DNA from: Phytohabitans flavus
GTDB lineage: Bacteria > Actinomycetota > Actinomycetes > Mycobacteriales > Micromonosporaceae
Reading direction: 5' to 3'
Length of the DNA: 64,000 bases
NCBI RefSeq assembly: GCF_011764545.1
Contig: NZ_AP022870.1
Span: 7,756,001 to 7,820,000 of the forward strand
The position numbers and the translations under genes are program-made. Shown piece by piece: positions 30,719 to 39,213 of this stretch. The notes under the pieces are model-generated. The model made no database searches, had not been told where the DNA came from, and worked only from the letters and a program-made list of their open reading frames with translations. Numbering within the stretch: position 1 is the stretch's first letter; each line of letters begins with the position of its first letter.

Positions 30719-31729
30719 ATGACCGCGCCTCTCCGACGATGGTGCATCCTCGCCCTCACGGCGGTTGCTGCCGCGACCCTGTTCATCACCGCGCCGACGG
30801 GTGCGATGGCCGCGCCGGGCGACCCGGCCGTGCCGAAAGAGAGTGGTCCCGACCTGCTCGGCGACGTGCTCACCGCCACCGGCAAGCGGTACGCCCAGGC
30901 CAAGGCGGCGCTGAACAAGTCGCGCGCCAAGCAGCTCCAGCTCAACCTGGAGCTGAAGAAGGCGAACGAGCGGTTGGCCGAGCTGGCCCCGCAGATCGGT
31001 GAGATGGCCGCGACCTCGTACCGCACGGGCAAGCTCACCGCGGTAACGGCACTGCTGGACACCACCTCCCGAGACCAGTTCGTGGAGCGGGCGTCCATGC
31101 TGACCGAGCTCAACATGGTCAACGACCGGAAGCTCGCCGAGCTCAACGCCGCCCGTCAGCAGGCGGAGCAGGCCAAGAAGGCGCTGGACGTCGAGGTCGC
31201 GGAGGAGCAGCGGCAGCTGGCGGTCATCGACCGGCAGAAGACCGAGGCCGAAAAGGCCCTCGCCCTCGTCGGCGGCACCAAGCTGACCGGCGGATTTGTC
31301 TCCGCCACCTCGCCGGTGGCCAAGGCCGCGCCGCGCAGCTCCGACGGGTCGTGGCCGGACGAGTCGTGCAGCGTCAACGACCCGACCACCTCCGGCTGCA
31401 TCACACCGCGGACGCTCAACGCGTACAACGAGGTCCGCAAGGCCGGCTTCCGCCGGTTCGTCGGGTGCTTCCGCAGCGGCGGCCCATTCGAGCATCCCAA
31501 GGGCCGGGCGTGTGACTGGTCGTTGCAGAGCAGCGGCTTCTCCAACGCGCACAACGACGACATGCGGCTCTACGGCAACAACCTGACCGCGTTCCTGGTC
31601 CGCAACGCCGACCGGCTCGGCATCCTCTACGTCATCTGGTACCGGCAGATCTGGTTCCCAGCGACGGGGTGGAAGACATACTCGGGGGCGTCGGAACACA
31701 AGGACCACGTGCACATGTCCATGCTTTGA
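30719..31729 (+). CDS. Secreted coiled-coil protein with C-terminal M15-like (ARB_07466/VldE-type) domain
   Basis: Exported protein of 336 aa. A signal peptide (CILALTAVAAATLFITAPTGAMA) is followed by a Lys/Glu/Gln-rich coiled coil (about 55-185) like those of cell-wall hydrolase partners, then a C-terminal domain. That domain has EHPKGRACDW and EHKDHVH, corresponding to the His, Asp and His zinc ligands of M15-type peptidases, and three or more Cys that could form disulfides outside the cell. It probably acts on or near peptidoglycan. ATG 30719 follows GGAAGGGA. Function is not demonstrated for close relatives. Confidence 0.82.
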   Translation: MTAPLRRWCILALTAVAAATLFITAPTGAMAAPGDPAVPKESGPDLLGDVLTATGKRYAQAKAALNKSRAKQLQLNLELKKANERLAELAPQIGEMAATSYRTGKLTAVTALLDTTSRDQFVERASMLTELNMVNDRKLAELNAARQQAEQAKKALDVEVAEEQRQLAVIDRQKTEAEKALALVGGTKLTGGFVSATSPVAKAAPRSSDGSWPDESCSVNDPTTSGCITPRTLNAYNEVRKAGFRRFVGCFRSGGPFEHPKGRACDWSLQSSGFSNAHNDDMRLYGNNLTAFLVRNADRLGILYVIWYRQIWFPATGWKTYSGASEHKDHVHMSML

Positions 31730-31780
31730 CCTGCTCGTCGCTGATTTCCAGCGAACTCCCAGAAAGCACCCTTATCCTAT

Positions 31781-31913
31781 CCGCGAGGGGAGTACCTCGC
31801 CAAGATCGTTCCGGTCAGTACGGGCCAGTCACACCCGCCCTCGGGACGAGCACCCACCACCATCTCGGTGGGTGAGGGAGACCTCGGACGTTCACACATG
31901 TCCGAGGAAGGGA
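31781..31913 (+). promoter_or_regulatory. yybP-ykoY manganese riboswitch of terC with SD-sequestering hairpin
   Basis: Matches the Mn2+-sensing yybP-ykoY class: AGGGGAGTA (31786-31794, L1) and GGTGAGGGAGACC (31871-31883, L3), joined by paired arms. P1 is CGAGG (31784-31788) with CCTCG (31882-31886). The 3' P1 strand extends as CCTCGGAC (31882-31889), which is perfectly complementary to GTCCGAGG (31900-31907), the 5' part of the Shine-Dalgarno GAGGAAGGG. The two pairings exclude each other, so Mn2+ should stabilise P1, free the SD and turn terC translation on. TerC/MntP-like proteins are known members of this regulon; the switch mechanism here is inferred from pairing. Confidence 0.9.
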
Positions 31914-31921
31914 TTTGGCGG

Positions 31922-32896
31922 GTGTTGGAGTCGATCGGGTCGCCCCTGCTCTGGGCGCTGACCATCGCGGTCCTGCTCGCGCTGCTGGCGCTTGACTTCG
32001 CGGTCACACGGCGGCCGCACGACGTGCCGATGCGGGAGGCCGTCGCCTGGACGGTGTTCTACCTCGCGCTGCCGGTCATCTTCGGCGTGGTCGTCTGGTG
32101 GGTGTACGGCGGCACACCCGCCGTCGAGTTCTTCACCGGGTACGTGGTGGAGAAGTCCCTGTCGGTCGACAACCTCTTCGTGTTCATGCTGCTGCTGACG
32201 GCCTTCGCGGTGCCGTCGGCACTGGCCCAGCGCGTGTTGCTGTACGGCATCGTCGGTGCTCTTGTGCTGCGCGGCATCTTCATCGCCGCCGGCGCCGCGG
32301 TGATCGCCAGCGGGGCCTGGGCCTTCTTGCTCTTCGGCGCTTTGCTACTGATCACCGCCGTCAAGGTGATCCGGGACGCGTTCCGCGGCGACGCCCACCA
32401 CGTCGACATCGACCGCATGCGAGGGGTGCGCCTACTGCGCCGGCTCATGCCGGTCACCGCCGATTACCACGGCTCCCGGCTGACCACCCGCATCGACGGC
32501 CGTCGAGCCTTGACGCCGATGGCGCTCGTCGTCGCGGCGGTGTTCATGACCGACGTGGTCTTCGCGGTCGACTCCGTCCCCGCGGTGTACGGGGTGACCG
32601 AGGACCCGTACCTGGTGTTCGTGACCAACGCGTTCGCACTGCTGGGCCTGCGCGCCCTGTACTTCGTCCTGCGCAACGTCCTCGCCCGCCTGCGGCACCT
32701 CAACTACGGCCTCGGGCTGATCCTCGCGTTCATCGGGGTCAAGCTTGTGCTGCACTGGGCGCACGGCGTCTGGGACCAGGTCCCGGAGGTGCCGACGCCG
32801 CTGTCGCTGGGCGTCATCCTGATCACGCTGGCCACGGTGACGCTGACGAGCGTGGCCGCCAACCGCCGCGAGCGCATGGCGACCACCGAGGCCTAG
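31922..32896 (+). CDS. terC: TerC family integral membrane protein (Mn2+-regulated)
   Basis: Membrane protein of about 324 aa with eight or more helices, TerC/Alx family, implicated in manganese export and metal loading of exported proteins. Conserved EKSLSVDNLFVFMLLL and MTDVVFAVDSVPAVYGVT carry the acidic residues proposed to bind metal. The start was placed at GTG 31922, 8 nt after GAGGAAGGG, because the upstream ATG 31898 has no Shine-Dalgarno and lies in the loop of the predicted switch hairpin. Using 31898 would add eight residues. It is preceded by a Mn2+ riboswitch, supporting a manganese role. Confidence 0.92.
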   Translation: MLESIGSPLLWALTIAVLLALLALDFAVTRRPHDVPMREAVAWTVFYLALPVIFGVVVWWVYGGTPAVEFFTGYVVEKSLSVDNLFVFMLLLTAFAVPSALAQRVLLYGIVGALVLRGIFIAAGAAVIASGAWAFLLFGALLLITAVKVIRDAFRGDAHHVDIDRMRGVRLLRRLMPVTADYHGSRLTTRIDGRRALTPMALVVAAVFMTDVVFAVDSVPAVYGVTEDPYLVFVTNAFALLGLRALYFVLRNVLARLRHLNYGLGLILAFIGVKLVLHWAHGVWDQVPEVPTPLSLGVILITLATVTLTSVAANRRERMATTEA

Positions 32897-32917
32897 CCGC
32901 CCATTGGGCATGCGCGC

Positions 32918-32983
32918 GGTGGCGGCGTCTGGTCGCGGGGTGGCGGCATTTGGTCGCGGGGTGGCGGCATTGGTCGCCACCCC
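32918..32983 (+). repeat. 21-bp tandem repeat ending in a terminator
   Basis: Almost three copies of a 21-bp unit: 32918-32938, 32939-32959 and a shortened third from 32960, consensus GGTGGCGGCRTYTGGTCGCGG. The third unit extends into GGGGTGGCG (32958-32966), loop GCATTGGT, CGCCACCCC (32975-32983), a 9-bp stem that probably terminates terC. The array starts about 20 nt after the terC stop. Confidence 0.75.
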
Positions 32984-33068
32984 GCTCCCGCGCGTGCTGC
33001 GGCTGGGTCCGCAGTGGCGGGCGGGTTGAACAATATCGGGAGCTGCCGATGACTTGTGGGAGGCTCTC

Positions 33069-33821
33069 GTGTTCAGATCCCGTCGCAAGAGGAGTAATGA
33101 CGGCGAGCCGTTTGACGGCGGGGCGTCCACGGAGGTGGAGTTCCAGGACGGCGGGTACGCGGTCGACCTGGTGCTCTGCATCGACGTGACGGCCAGCATG
33201 ACCTCGATCATCGAGACCGTGAAGCGCGGCGCGCTGACCTTCCACGCCCGGCTGGCCGAGGCGATGGCGCAGAAGGAGAAGCCGGTCGGCAGCCTGCGGA
33301 TCAAGGTCGTCGCATTCCGCGACTTCGCGGCCGACCGGGTCAACCCGGTCCAGGTCGGCGGCTTCTGGCAACTGCCCGCCGAGGTGGCCGCCTTCCGGCA
33401 GTTCGTCTCCGGCCTGCGCGCTGCGGGCGGCGGCGACGAGCCGGAATCCGGCCTTGAAGCGCTGGCCATGGCCATCGACTCGGACTGGGACCGGCAGGCG
33501 GAGCACCGGCGGCACGTCATCGTCCTCTTCACCGACGCGCCCGCCCACCCGCTGGGTGTGGGCCGGGCGGCCTCCGACTATCCGGCGAACATGCCCGAAG
33601 ACCTGGACGCGCTGGCGGCCCGCTGGGGACAGGGCCGGGACCCGTCCGCGCTCATGGACGCGAACGCCAAGCGCCTGCTCATCTTCGCGCCGGAGCGCGA
33701 CCCATGGACCGGCATCGCGAACGGCTGGAGCAACACCCTGCACTCGCCGTCGAAGGCCGGCACAGGGCTGAGCGCGGTACAGCTGGACGACGTGATCGGC
33801 ATAATCGCCGGCAGCGTCTGA
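33069..33821 (+). CDS. VWA domain-containing protein (TerY-like)
   Basis: Cytosolic von Willebrand factor A domain protein, about 250 aa. MIDAS metal site: DVTAS (Asp39, Thr41, Ser43; FI-type order DxTxS rather than DxSxS), a Thr/Gly-rich GGGDEPE loop and LFTDAPAHP. The GTG at 33069 follows GGGAGG (33058-33063). VWA proteins of this type occur beside ter stress genes, and terC precedes it. The 21-bp repeats and terminator between them indicate a separate transcript. Confidence 0.85.
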   Translation: MFRSRRKRSNDGEPFDGGASTEVEFQDGGYAVDLVLCIDVTASMTSIIETVKRGALTFHARLAEAMAQKEKPVGSLRIKVVAFRDFAADRVNPVQVGGFWQLPAEVAAFRQFVSGLRAAGGGDEPESGLEALAMAIDSDWDRQAEHRRHVIVLFTDAPAHPLGVGRAASDYPANMPEDLDALAARWGQGRDPSALMDANAKRLLIFAPERDPWTGIANGWSNTLHSPSKAGTGLSAVQLDDVIGIIAGSV

Positions 33822-33860
33822 CGCGCCCGGCCGCCGCTCGTGCTGGTCCGCGGTGGTCAA

Positions 33861-35048
33861 TCACCAGCGGGTACGGATGTTCCAGCGGGTGCGGTACACC
33901 GGTTGCCCGTAGTGCGGGATGAACGCGATCACCATCATCCCGACGGTCATGACCGCGGCGACCGCGATCGATGGCATTCCTCGGGTTGCCAGCGCCGACA
34001 GTGACAGGACGACCACGCCGATGGGTAGTCGCCACAGCAACGCCCGGAACACCACCAGCGCGTACAGGGTGCGGCCGGCGAGGAAAACCACCGGTCCGGC
34101 GACCACGACGGCCAGTTCCGCGGGGACGGCCTGGCCGCTGGGATTTCTTGCGACGAGGTCACCGCCGGCGGCGACGAGCACCACGCCGGCCACCATGACC
34201 AGATGCGCGTACGACGCCACCAGCGCGATCCGGCCGGGATTGGTGGCCTTGTCGATCCCGGTGGCGAGATGGCCAGCGACGTAGACGATGTAGGTCCGCC
34301 ACATCGTCACCGTCATGACGAACAGGAGGATCACCCCCGCCGTCCGCAGCGACAGGAACGGGCTGTCTCCGTACCCCCTCACCCCGACCAGGAGGATCTC
34401 GCCCAGGGTGACGATGAACATCTGCCGGTAGCGTTCCGACAAATGCTCGCCCCCTACCCGGAGCTCCTCGGCGCTCGAACGACCGAGCCGGGGCAACGGA
34501 TAACCGAAGAGGCCGACCGTGTAGTCCGTCGTGATCGCCACCGCCCAGAGCGCGAGCCGGGCCGGACCGGGTACGAACGCGCCGACCAGCCACAGGACGC
34601 TGGTCAGGGAAAACCAGATGAGCACTCGCATTGGCCGCAGCCGCAGGGCGTGACCGCGCAGGGCGGTGATGAGGGCGAACCCGCGATAGAGGTGCAGACC
34701 CACGTACGCCACGGCGAAGGCGATCCCGTTGACACCCTCCAAGGCTCTGCCGACGGCCAGCGACATCAGCAGTCCGCCGAGCATGACGCCGAGGACGATC
34801 AGCTGGACCAGCGGCAGGTCCGGGTCGTACCAGTTGGTGGTGTACGCCGTTACCGTCCAGACCCACCAGATTGCGGCAAGCAGGACCAGGGTTTGCAGCG
34901 CCTGCATCCAGCCGAGGTCGCTGGCCAGCCGGGTGGACAACCGGCTGAGTGCCACGATGAGGCCTAAGTCGAAGAGGAGCTCCAGGTAGGAGATCCGGCG
35001 GGGATCGTCCCGACCACGCAGAACCCATCCCGACCGTGCCTGTGCCAC
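33861..35048 (-). CDS. Low temperature requirement protein A (LtrA) family membrane protein
   Basis: Integral membrane protein of about 395 aa with around 11 hydrophobic segments. The N-terminal RRISYLELLFDLGLIVALSRLS and WVWTVTAYTTNWYDPD and the EHLSERYRQMFIVTLGEILL region are hallmarks of LtrA. The function is unknown beyond the original cold-growth phenotype in Listeria. The GTG at 35048 was chosen because the family homology begins just after it and GGAG lies about 10 nt upstream; an open frame continues further upstream without family features. It stands alone, convergent with the VWA gene. Confidence 0.85.
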   Translation of the reverse strand: MAQARSGWVLRGRDDPRRISYLELLFDLGLIVALSRLSTRLASDLGWMQALQTLVLLAAIWWVWTVTAYTTNWYDPDLPLVQLIVLGVMLGGLLMSLAVGRALEGVNGIAFAVAYVGLHLYRGFALITALRGHALRLRPMRVLIWFSLTSVLWLVGAFVPGPARLALWAVAITTDYTVGLFGYPLPRLGRSSAEELRVGGEHLSERYRQMFIVTLGEILLVGVRGYGDSPFLSLRTAGVILLFVMTVTMWRTYIVYVAGHLATGIDKATNPGRIALVASYAHLVMVAGVVLVAAGGDLVARNPSGQAVPAELAVVVAGPVVFLAGRTLYALVVFRALLWRLPIGVVVLSLSALATRGMPSIAVAAVMTVGMMVIAFIPHYGQPVYRTRWNIRTRW

Positions 35049-35209
35049 TGCCCCGCTTCTCCGGAAAATCCCCCCAAACTTTGTATCACGACCAGATCGG
35101 TCAAGGTGGGGCCTTCCCGCACAACCCAGCCGTGAGCCCATCTCGGTCTGCAATGACCGGCGAACTCGCATGGGGTGCAGGAGAAGGTCCGGGCTTGCCA
35201 CGAACCAAC

Positions 35210-35280
35210 GTTCTCACATACGATAATGCTCTCGGATATGAGAACGTTCCCAGCGACTGAGAATAATGAGAGGTTCGGAC
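35210..35280 (+). promoter_or_regulatory. Operator/promoter copy 1 (before hydrolase remnant and CPBP gene)
   Basis: 35210-35230 matches 38078-38098 at 20 of 21 bases (core CACATACGATAATGCT), and the homology continues through the leader (AATGAGAGG or GATGAGAGG) into the start codon. GTTCTCA (35210-35216) and TGAGAAC (35239-35245) form an inverted repeat here. It is probably bound by the HTH regulator encoded at 37459-38070; this is inferred from the shared sequence. Confidence 0.6.
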
Positions 35281-35370
35281 ATGCGGGATGTCGAGATGAC
35301 GGCCATCGCGGACGACGGGTTGCCCCTGGTCGGCACGCTGGCCCTGCCCTCCGGCCCTGGATCGAAGTCC
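35281..35370 (+). pseudogene. Remnant of an alpha/beta hydrolase N-terminus
   Basis: From ATG 35281 the frame reads MRDVEMTAIADDGLPLVGTL..., almost the same as the first 27 residues of the intact hydrolase at 38147 (MPEVEMAAVADDGLLLAGTL). After PSGPG the similarity ends and the sequence runs in frame into the CPBP gene. The missing body of the hydrolase (about 290 residues) appears deleted. It may be translated as an N-terminal extension of the CPBP protein. Confidence 0.7.
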
Positions 35371-35394
35371 TGGTCCAACCACGGAAGGAAAGGC

Positions 35395-36266
35395 GTGACT
35401 ACCGCAACCCCTGCTCGCCAGCACAACGGCCTCACCACCTTCTGGGTCGTCGCGTTCACGTGGACCCTGGTTTTCTGGCTTCTCGCGATCGCACTCGGTG
35501 GATCGGCGATGACTTCACCCACCGTCGTTCCCTTCCTGCTCGGTGGCTTCGGCCCGGTGGTCGGCGCGGTCGTGGTCCGGGTGCGGCGCTCCCGCCGCCA
35601 TCAACCCATCCCGCTCACACGGTGCGAACCCGACTGAGCGCGCGACTGCTCTGGGCGCTGCCCATGCTGGTGATGGCATCGGCAACCGTGCTGGCAGCCG
35701 CGCTGCTCTCGGAGGGCCTGGGCGGCCCCGCGGTGAGCCTGACCGAGGGACGGGAGCTGATCGCGACGGCCGGCGGAGCCGTACCGTTCCTGATCAGCAT
35801 GCTGATCGGTGGTCCGTTGGCCGAGGAACCCGGCTGGCGAGGCACGGCGTACCCACGCCTGCGCGCGTCCATGAGCCGCCTGCGGGCCGGGTTGCTGCTG
35901 GGTGCCGCCTGGGCGGTGTGGCACCTGCCGCTGTTCTTCATCAACGGGACGGTCCAGGCCGAGTTCGGCCTGATGAGCTGGGGTGGCCTGCTGTTCACGC
36001 TCAGCGTCTTCCCGATGGCACTACTCACCGGCTACGCCTACGAACTTGCCGGGGTCGCGGCGTCGATCGCGGTTCATTTCGGCGTGAACACGACCATCGC
36101 ACTGCTGACCGTCAAGTCTCCCGTCACCCAGGCATTCGTCCTGGCGGTGCAGATCATCGTGGCGGCCGCGCTGCTCGCCTCGCGGCGCGACCGCCGGCCG
36201 GGCCTGCCGGTGCACGCGGACTCGCACCGACAGCGGGTTGTCTCCGGATATGGGTCGGAACGTTAG
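35395..36266 (+). pseudogene. CPBP family intramembrane metalloprotease (one frame break)
   Basis: Membrane protein of the CAAX/ABI (CPBP) family, about 290 aa repaired. The GTG at 35395 follows GGAAGGAAAGG. Family motifs: EEPGWRG (the EExxxR site), AVWHLPLF and HFGVNT, holding the Glu/His metal or catalytic residues. The frame breaks around 35605-35615; before it the protein reads FWVVAFTWTLVFWLLAIAL, after it TRLSARLLWALPMLVM, and adding one base joins them. The first 27 nt resemble the sequence at 39106, where a sibling gene would start after the intact hydrolase. Confidence 0.78.
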
Positions 36267-36275
36267 GGGCCGTGG

Positions 36276-36587
36276 TTGCCCGCCGGTGCCCCGTTCCGCT
36301 GGCGCGACATCCTCGATGGCGCCGGTACCTGGAAGTGTGGCGCCGCCGCTGACGACACCGACACGTGGAACCGTATCGACGCCGCCCGGACTGCCGCCGG
36401 ACTCTGGCTGCGGGGCGCGGACGCCGCGCCGGAGTACCTGTGGACACCGGCCCGCGAGCTGGTCGGCCAAGCGTTGACCTTCCTGCGGACGCTACCCGTG
36501 AAGGCGCAGGTGGCCCGGGTGGCCGCCATGCGGGACGCCGCCCTCGACTGCAGGCCGGACCTGTACGACATCCTCACCAGTCCTTGA
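36276..36587 (+). CDS. Hypothetical protein
   Basis: Open frame of about 103 aa (TTG start at 36276, or a slightly different start) following the CPBP gene. It is soluble, Ala/Asp/Arg-rich, with WRDILDGAGTWKCG near the N-terminus and a predicted helical C-terminal half. Codon use fits a real GC-rich gene, but no family was recognised and no convincing ribosome-binding site precedes it. It could be a decayed fragment. Confidence 0.4.
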   Translation: MPAGAPFRWRDILDGAGTWKCGAAADDTDTWNRIDAARTAAGLWLRGADAAPEYLWTPARELVGQALTFLRTLPVKAQVARVAAMRDAALDCRPDLYDILTSP

Positions 36588-36740
36588 TGGCGGCGGCCCG
36601 GGCCCACCGCCCGGACCCGTCCGTCGGTGCTCCGACGCGGCGTGCGTTGTGCACGTGCTCGCGCGGTGAGCACCGTCGCGGCGGCCATCTTTTGATCCCC
36701 GACCGACAGGTATGGGGCGATACCAACCTAGGAGTACGAC

Positions 36741-37431
36741 ATGTTCGAGATGAAGACGTGGGCTACCGGCGCGGCGATGCTGGCCTGCACCGGCGCGCTG
36801 GTCGCGTGCGGGAGCGGCAATACAGCACCAGGTGCCGCGGCCGGCACCGGTACACCGTCGACTGCCACGACGGTTACCGGGACAACCGCAGGCACCGTGG
36901 CCGGCACGGCACCCGCGACGCCGGCATTGACCTCGCCGCCCAAGGCGCGACCGACCCCGGCGGGTGCGGCCACCCCCGTGCTGTCCGGCACACGCGAGGT
37001 CACCATCGTGCGGGTACAGGCATCCGAGGGCGGGCTCGCGCTGGACGGCCGACTCGTCGAAGCCGACGACGACAGCGGTCGGCAACTGTTCGTCCCGACA
37101 CCCCTCGGCGGAGACACCTACCTGATCAAGGCATACAGCAGGGTTAACAACCACCCCGCCGCCGACGAACCGGTCTGCTGGCAGGTGCACAACCCGAACA
37201 ACACACAGTCACTCACCATCGAGGGAGCCCTCTGCGACCTCAACAACCCGGCCCAGCGATTCACCATCGTCCCCAACGGCGAGGAGTCGTACGCGATCAG
37301 CAACAACTCGGCGTACCTACAGCACTTCCCCCAGCAGCGGCCTGATCCTCGAAGAACTCGGCGATGCACCCCTGCGAAGCACGTACCGGCTCATCGACAA
37401 CGGCCCCGCGCGCCGCCCCGCTGGCGGCTGA
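36741..37431 (+). CDS. Secreted lipoprotein with ricin-type-like C-terminal domain (frame break)
   Basis: Lipoprotein of about 229 aa repaired. Signal peptide with lipobox GALVAC (Cys at about residue 23), then a long Thr/Ala/Pro-rich linker (about 25-85) and a C-terminal domain with QLFVPTPLGGDTYLIKAY, CWQVHNPNN and CDLNNPAQRFTI, which looks like a ricin-type beta-trefoil repeat. At the C run 37328-37332 the frame shifts: removing one C (or adding two) gives SSGLILEELGDAPLRSTYRLID and a stop at 37431, continuing the domain. As read the frame extends to 37487 with an Arg/Pro-rich tail. It has no enzymatic motif; binding of sugars is possible. Confidence 0.7.
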
Positions 37432-37458
37432 CCACACCCAACCAATGGCAGCCCTTGT

Positions 37459-38070
37459 TCAGCGCCCAGAAGATTCGGCGTGGCTGAGCGGTGCGGGTTC
37501 AGCCGGTCGGGGCCGGGTGGCTGTGGCTGGCCCAGGTGGGGTCAATGGCGTGTCCGGTACGACGACGAGGCTGACGACGCGGCGGGTACGGCCGCCATCG
37601 CGCGTGTTGCCGATCCGGCTGACGACGGCGTGTTCGATCTCGGCGACCATCGCGGTGAACTCGTCGTCGGTGAGCCAGACCGCGGCCTGCCGGTAGACCA
37701 GGCCGTCGCGGTGGGGGTCGGCGTCGGGGTGGGCGAGGTAGCGGTCGAAGTCGCCCATGAGTGACGCCGCGAACGTGGTGTACGCCCGCCGGTGATCGTC
37801 ACGGGTCATCGCTTCCCGGGCGGCGGGGTCGATTGCGCCCTGGTCCTGGTGTACCCGGTAGCTGCGCTCCACCGTGCCGCGTACTCGCCGCTCGTCGACC
37901 ACCTCCAGCACGCCCGCGTCGACCAGCACGGCGATGTGCCGGTACATGGTGGCCGGCGGGATGTCTGGTAAGCGTTCCCGTAGCTGTCCCGTGGTCAGCG
38001 GGTCGGCGTCGAACAGTGCTTGCAGGATGCGCATTCGGACCGGGTGCAGGAGTACGTCCGCAGTTGCCAT
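37459..38070 (-). CDS. HTH transcriptional regulator (ArsR-like winged helix)
   Basis: Regulator of about 203 aa starting at ATG 38070. The N-terminal winged HTH is MATADVLLHPVRMRILQALFDADPLTTGQLRERLPDIPPATMYRHIAVL, followed by a wing (VVDERRVRGTVERSYRV) and a C-terminal effector domain of unknown ligand. It diverges from the hydrolase gene; the intergenic operator is nearly identical to that in front of the CPBP gene at 35.2 kb, so it probably regulates both. The true 3' neighbour (lipoprotein) ends at 37431, so they do not overlap. Confidence 0.85.
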   Translation of the reverse strand: MATADVLLHPVRMRILQALFDADPLTTGQLRERLPDIPPATMYRHIAVLVDAGVLEVVDERRVRGTVERSYRVHQDQGAIDPAAREAMTRDDHRRAYTTFAASLMGDFDRYLAHPDADPHRDGLVYRQAAVWLTDDEFTAMVAEIEHAVVSRIGNTRDGGRTRRVVSLVVVPDTPLTPPGPATATRPRPAEPAPLSHAESSGR

Positions 38071-38077
38071 CCCCCAT

Positions 38078-38146
38078 GTTCCCACATACGATAATGCTTC
38101 CAGATCCGATAATGTTCCTAAAAGTGATAACGATGAGAGGCGGGTC
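38078..38146 (+). promoter_or_regulatory. Operator/promoter copy 2 (HTH regulator / hydrolase)
   Basis: Contains CACATACGATAATGCT (38083-38098), a second CCGATAATGTTC (38106-38117) and TGATAACG (38125-38132), repeated GATAA-containing boxes between the divergent regulator and hydrolase. The leader GATGAGAGG precedes the hydrolase ATG. The region is a diverged duplicate of 35210-35280. Confidence 0.6.
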
Positions 38147-39109
38147 ATGCCAGAAGTCGAGATGGCGGCCGTGGCGGACGACGGACTGCTCCTGGCCGGC
38201 ACCCTGACCCTGCCCGACGGGCCCGGCCCGCACCCGGCCGTCCTGCTCCTGCACGCCTCCGGCCCGCTGGACCGTGACGCCAATACCCGCCGGCACCGCA
38301 TGCAACTCGGCCCGCCCCTGGCCGCCGCGCTCGCCGCCAACGGGATCGCCACCCTGCGGTACGACCGGCGCGGTGTGGGTGCCACCCCCGGCATCTGGCG
38401 GGCCACCGGCTTCACCACCACCCGCCACGACGCCGCCGCCGCCCTGCGTGCCCTGGCCGACCGGCCGGACATCCGCGCGGACGCCATCGGCGTGATCGGG
38501 CACAGCGAAGGCGCCATCCACGCGATGACGCTCGCCGCGCAGCCCTCCACCGCGGCGGCCTTCGGCACGCCGGCCTCCGGTGCACGGCCGGCGGTTGCGG
38601 CGGTGGTGCTGCTGGCCGGGTTCGCCCGGCTGGGTGAGGACGCGCTGCGCCGGCAGGCCCAGATGATCGCCGGTGGCCTCCCCGCACCCGTACGACCACT
38701 GCTGCCCGCCCTGGCCAACCGCTACCTCGCCCGGATCGCAGCGACCAGCACCGACGTGGCGCGCGTGGCCGGGATACCGGTCAACGCCCGATGGATCCGC
38801 GAGCTCCTCACCCACGACCCACGGGCGGACCTGGCGAACATCCATGTCCCCGTCCTGGCCATCACCGGCGGCAACGACATCCAAGTCGACCCCGCCGACC
38901 TCGACGAAATCCACCGGCTGACGCCGGGAAAGGCCGAGATCCACCGCATCCCCGACCTTACCCACCTGCTGCGCCGCCACCCCGGCCGGCCATCGCTGCG
39001 CACCTACCCCAGACAGCTACGCGAACCGGTCGACCCCGACCTGCTCACCCAGATCACCGACTGGCTCACCACCCGACTGCAAGTACCCGTGCAGGGGACA
39101 GCCACGTGA
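38147..39109 (+). CDS. Alpha/beta hydrolase
   Basis: Soluble alpha/beta-hydrolase-fold protein, 320 aa, similar in layout to the dienelactone-hydrolase/YfhR branch. Oxyanion region LLLHASGPLDRD (residues about 32-43), nucleophile elbow GHSEGA (Ser120), acid in GGNDIQVDP and His in DLTHLLRRH. The substrate is unknown. The ATG at 38147 follows GAGAGG. Its stop overlaps a GTG (GTGACC, 39106), which starts the remnant of a sibling CPBP gene, so this was formerly the first gene of a hydrolase-CPBP operon. Confidence 0.88.
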   Translation: MPEVEMAAVADDGLLLAGTLTLPDGPGPHPAVLLLHASGPLDRDANTRRHRMQLGPPLAAALAANGIATLRYDRRGVGATPGIWRATGFTTTRHDAAAALRALADRPDIRADAIGVIGHSEGAIHAMTLAAQPSTAAAFGTPASGARPAVAAVVLLAGFARLGEDALRRQAQMIAGGLPAPVRPLLPALANRYLARIAATSTDVARVAGIPVNARWIRELLTHDPRADLANIHVPVLAITGGNDIQVDPADLDEIHRLTPGKAEIHRIPDLTHLLRRHPGRPSLRTYPRQLREPVDPDLLTQITDWLTTRLQVPVQGTAT

Positions 39110-39213
39110 CCACCACATCCGCTGTTCGCCAGCCCCCGACCAGGCCGGCCAGGAGGGATCCCGACGCTGAGCCGCCTAGTTGGTGTGCGCTGGCGGTTAG
39201 CCGCTGTGGTCGA
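39106..39213 (+). pseudogene. Remnant of a CPBP-protease gene start
   Basis: GTG at 39106 overlaps the hydrolase stop. The first 27 nt match the start of the CPBP gene at 35395 at 22 of 27 positions (both read VTT..ARQ or VRQ). After this the similarity disappears and the frame has no membrane character, so the gene body is lost. The remnant abuts the convergent helicase-associated gene. Confidence 0.5.
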
